DNA of 64,000 nt from Leptolyngbya boryana PCC 6306 (GTDB lineage: Bacteria; Cyanobacteriota; Cyanobacteriia; Leptolyngbyales; Leptolyngbyaceae), in the NCBI RefSeq assembly GCF_000353285.1, contig NZ_KB731324.1, positions 2,808,577 to 2,872,576 of the forward strand, written 5' to 3'. Made by a program: the position numbers and the translations under genes. Below the pieces are notes generated by a model, which saw only the letters and a list, made by a program, of their open reading frames with translations, did not search any database and was not told the origin of the DNA. This document shows, piece after piece, positions 62,012-64,000 of the stretch; the stretch's first letter is position 1, and the number at the start of each line of letters is the position of its first letter.

Positions 62012-63073
62012 TTAGTGAGGGTTACACAGCGATCGCGATTGCTCTAAATCATGGGTAATCGCAGCACAGAGATGATCAAGCTGGTACAAATCATCTGGAC
62101 GATAGAGTTTACGAATTGGTAGAGTTTGCGCAATCCGAGTAAGATGTTGCAGTTCTGCTTGTTGCCCCGATCTCGATAAGATCGATCGCCCGTAAGCATG
62201 GGTAAGTAACTGATGGAGGGCTGCGATCGGGGTAAGAGGATCAATCCTTACTTGGGTCAGCTGCGGATCTCGTTCTGTGAGCACATACACAGCGCTCAGA
62301 GGTAAGGGGTGTGCAGTAAAGCTTTGAGGTTTGGACTGGGTGGCAATACTAGGATTTGTATCGTTCTCCATCTGAGTACTCAGGTCTAGCAGTCGTTTAT
62401 CCCAGCGGTTAGCAACCCGTCGCAGTTTAGAGGTAGAAACTTGTAGCGCATCCAGCGAGGGACTCCACAACCGCAAAGCAGGATATCCAGGCTGCACCCA
62501 GAATTGCTGATTCATCCAAGTCAGCGCAGCAATATCATCACTGAGAACGCTGTATCCTCGTAGAGCGAAGGCAGCAGCAGTGGTCGATTTCCCAGCCCCC
62601 GACTCACCGACTAGCGCGATCGCGCGATCGGCAATTTCCACCACGCTGGCATGGAGGCAAATCACATTGCGCAGCCGCAAAACATGCCCCAACACTGCCC
62701 CTAACAGCATCGATACAGCATCTTGAAACAGGTCTTCGTGTGACCAAAAGCCCCAAACTTCAGTCCCAGTGGGATTGATCACAAAATCCAGCCGATCGCC
62801 TCCCTCATAGGATCGTAGGCGTGAGTAAATGCCATCTGGTCGCTGGGTCTGCCACAAATACAAGCCCTCTTGTTGATCACTGGTGTCTGAAGCTTGCCAA
62901 TAGCTCGGTTGCACAAAGGCATAATCAGCAGTCGCTGTGCCTAGCAAATTCACTCGAATTGGATCTTGCAAGGCAGTACGGGCAGGCAAGATGGGTAAAC
63001 CAGGAAGCGATCTCTGGGTAACAAACTGACAGCCGTAGACTGAATAACAATACAGGCGATCAGAATTGAGCAT
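62012..63073 (-). CDS. HPr kinase-like protein of RiPP clusters
   Basis: A 353-residue protein. The N-terminal half is beta-rich (YAFVQPSYWQASDTSDQQEG). The kinase core has ICLHASVVEIADRAIALVGE, with Walker A GESGAGKS at 156-163 and SDD near 178-180, the HprK-type layout. In paeninodin-type lasso clusters a homologous kinase phosphorylates a Ser of the precursor; other cluster homologues are uncharacterised. It is the first gene after the precursor, separated by a long hairpin. True HPr kinase is unlikely because the HPr kinase C-terminal region is not evident. Confidence 0.82.
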   Translation of the reverse strand: MLNSDRLYCYSVYGCQFVTQRSLPGLPILPARTALQDPIRVNLLGTATADYAFVQPSYWQASDTSDQQEGLYLWQTQRPDGIYSRLRSYEGGDRLDFVINPTGTEVWGFWSHEDLFQDAVSMLLGAVLGHVLRLRNVICLHASVVEIADRAIALVGESGAGKSTTAAAFALRGYSVLSDDIAALTWMNQQFWVQPGYPALRLWSPSLDALQVSTSKLRRVANRWDKRLLDLSTQMENDTNPSIATQSKPQSFTAHPLPLSAVYVLTERDPQLTQVRIDPLTPIAALHQLLTHAYGRSILSRSGQQAELQHLTRIAQTLPIRKLYRPDDLYQLDHLCAAITHDLEQSRSLCNPH

Positions 63074-63142
63074 AGGACAGATAAGTGGGATAAAGGTTGA
63101 GCAAGACGCAGGCGGATCTCTATCTCATGGAAATGCGATTCG

Positions 63143-63185
63143 AGGAGTGATCTGCGATCGCCAGAAGCACCCGCAGATCACTCCT
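63143..63185 (-). terminator. Strong hairpin between precursor and kinase genes
   Basis: A 14-bp perfect stem (AGGAGTGATCTGCG with CGCAGATCACTCCT) has a 15-base loop and lies 28 bp after the precursor stop. There is no T-tract on the minus strand. Position and strength fit a partial terminator or RNA-stabilising hairpin that raises precursor levels above those of the enzymes. Confidence 0.65.
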
Positions 63186-63213
63186 TACCCTGGTACAAGC
63201 CAAGATAACAGCA

Positions 63214-63372
63214 TTAGAGCGGCAAGATAGGTCCGGAAGTTGTCGGCGCAGTTGTCGGTGCGGCTGTCGTCGAAATGCCACCGCTTCCAACGACTTGGTG
63301 AGTCAGTCCAGCGATTGTGCCGTGTTCAACGAGCTGCGGAGAGCAATAGGTTTGCTTGTTGTTGTTAGACAT
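63214..63372 (-). CDS. RiPP precursor peptide with lasso-type leader and acid-free core
   Basis: A 52-residue peptide starting MSNNNKQTYCSPQLVEHGTI, with GAGG upstream as ribosome site. Residues 9-24 fit the lasso leader consensus YxxPxLxxxGxxxxxT exactly (Tyr9, Pro12, Leu14, Gly18, Thr24). Thr24 would be position -2, placing the core at about residues 26-52: QVVGSGG, then a stretch rich in Thr, Ser, Ala and Pro, ending SGPILPL. There is no Asp or Glu after residue 16, so an N-terminal macrolactam to a side-chain acid is impossible. Ser/Thr residues are plausible phosphorylation or glycosylation sites. An HPr-kinase-like gene follows. Confidence 0.85.
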   Translation of the reverse strand: MSNNNKQTYCSPQLVEHGTIAGLTHQVVGSGGISTTAAPTTAPTTSGPILPL

Positions 63373-63465
63373 TTGAAGAAGTTCCTCTGTTGTTGTTCGA
63401 TTGACGTGGGTAGATCACAATTCCTGAAACTCGTATTGAGGCGTATGGAATGAAGCGCACGCTGA

Positions 63466-64000
63466 TTAAACTGCTTGAGCAAGTGCTGTCTGTTGTCCCA
63501 CCTGTTCTAGCGTCTGAAGAAATCGCTGTTTCCATATCGCTTCGTCAAACTGCTCGATGACCTGTTGGCGAATGCGATCGCAATGTTCCTGGTGCTCCGC
63601 CAACGATTGGTTTGCGACCTGAATCATCGTTTCAGCCAGTGCTTGTGGATGCCTTGGTGCAGTCAATGTACAAATCTGCTCAAAAATCGTGCCCCGATAG
63701 GCCGGTAAATCTGAGCTAATAATCGTACATTCGCAAGCGGCTGCTTCAAGCAATGTTGAAGGAAAAGCATCAGCCCCCAAATAGTTCACGACCACATCTG
63801 CCAAGTTATACAGTGTTGGCATCCAGAGATGGGGAAAGTGAGGTAACCAGTGCAGATGCTCCCTGAGATTGGCAGCTTCCGCCTGTTGGCAAACTTCCTT
63901 GTATACTTCTTGCACATCCTGCTGAGTTGATCGACCCATTCCACACATCACCAACTGTGTAGACTGCTGGAAATGAGGATAAGCCAGTATATAGGCTTGC
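63466..64000 (-). CDS. Family 4 (GT-B) glycosyltransferase, cut by the right edge
   Basis: The frame is open to the window edge, giving about 177 C-terminal residues. NLADVVVNYLGADAFPSTLL, then EAAACECTIISSDLPAYRGT, is the nucleotide-sugar-binding ExxxxxxxE block of GT4 enzymes, followed by a typical C-terminal helix region. It lies 93 bp upstream of the precursor gene on the same strand. Whether it modifies the peptide or a polysaccharide is open, and the N-terminal acceptor domain is outside the window. Confidence 0.82.
   Translation of the reverse strand, partial: QAYILAYPHFQQSTQLVMCGMGRSTQQDVQEVYKEVCQQAEAANLREHLHWLPHFPHLWMPTLYNLADVVVNYLGADAFPSTLLEAAACECTIISSDLPAYRGTIFEQICTLTAPRHPQALAETMIQVANQSLAEHQEHCDRIRQQVIEQFDEAIWKQRFLQTLEQVGQQTALAQAV

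Noticed and set aside
63214-63372. Precursor as a double-glycine (GSGG) type bacteriocin
   Set aside because: The exporter has no C39 peptidase domain, and the leader matches the lasso/RRE pattern with a B2 protease present.

Overview
The window is chromosomal DNA from a cyanobacterium, most likely a filamentous Leptolyngbya- or Oscillatoriales-like strain. Visible support is the abundance of the octamer GCGATCGC (HIP1), the photosystem II small-subunit genes psbN and psbI, a Ycf35/DUF1257 gene, the cyanobacterial families DUF3386 and DUF3769, and GGGGAGTGGGG-type intergenic repeats. Strain identity cannot be read from the sequence.

Layout. 1-8 kb: cut-off outer-membrane barrel gene, cardiolipin synthase, EEP-family enzyme, Ycf35, DoxX, a 44-residue acidic mini-protein and htpG. 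8-12 kb: DUF4255 protein, a two-component pair and murI. 12-15 kb: a two-gene conflict module (EACC1-like protein plus a caspase/EF-hand/SUMF1 fusion), then a degenerate repeat field and a MITE. 15-35 kb: mostly housekeeping and envelope genes (AMIN amidase, CPA2 antiporter, psbN, RelE-type toxin-antitoxin, GH38 mannosidase, psbI, DUF3769 OstA-like protein, C39-like peptidase, TetR/aminopeptidase P, M23 peptidase, tRNA-Glu). This stretch also holds a secreted protein resembling only domain 4 of cholesterol-dependent cytolysins, beside a transposase remnant. 35-52 kb: acyltransferase, UDP-glucose dehydrogenase and UDP-xylose synthase, lepA, a sensor kinase, Nfu, GH57, a cation diffusion facilitator, M41-like and VanY-like peptidases, a phosphoribosyltransferase and a sugar symporter. 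52-56 kb: a TIR-NACHT (NLR-like) gene with a GC-rich, all-frames-open repeat array, flanked on both sides by copies of a structured palindromic repeat.

56-64 kb is the most unusual region: a RiPP cluster of lasso-peptide ancestry. It has a 52-residue precursor with a textbook lasso leader motif, a B2-type leader peptidase, an HPr-kinase-like kinase, a PF14907-type nucleotidyltransferase, an McjD-like ABC exporter, two glycosyltransferases and a sugar epimerase. The precursor core has no Asp or Glu, so it cannot form the normal lasso macrolactam. It is instead rich in Thr, Ser and Pro, which fits a phosphorylated and/or glycosylated product. No RRE (B1) or asparagine-synthetase-like (C) gene is visible, but the cluster runs off the right edge.

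Working together: UDP-xylose synthase and UDP-glucose dehydrogenase form a UDP-glucose to UDP-xylose route; the amidase, M23 and VanY-like enzymes act on peptidoglycan made with MurI's D-glutamate; the caspase module, the TIR-NACHT gene and the toxin-antitoxin pair are probable self-killing or defence systems scattered among core genes.
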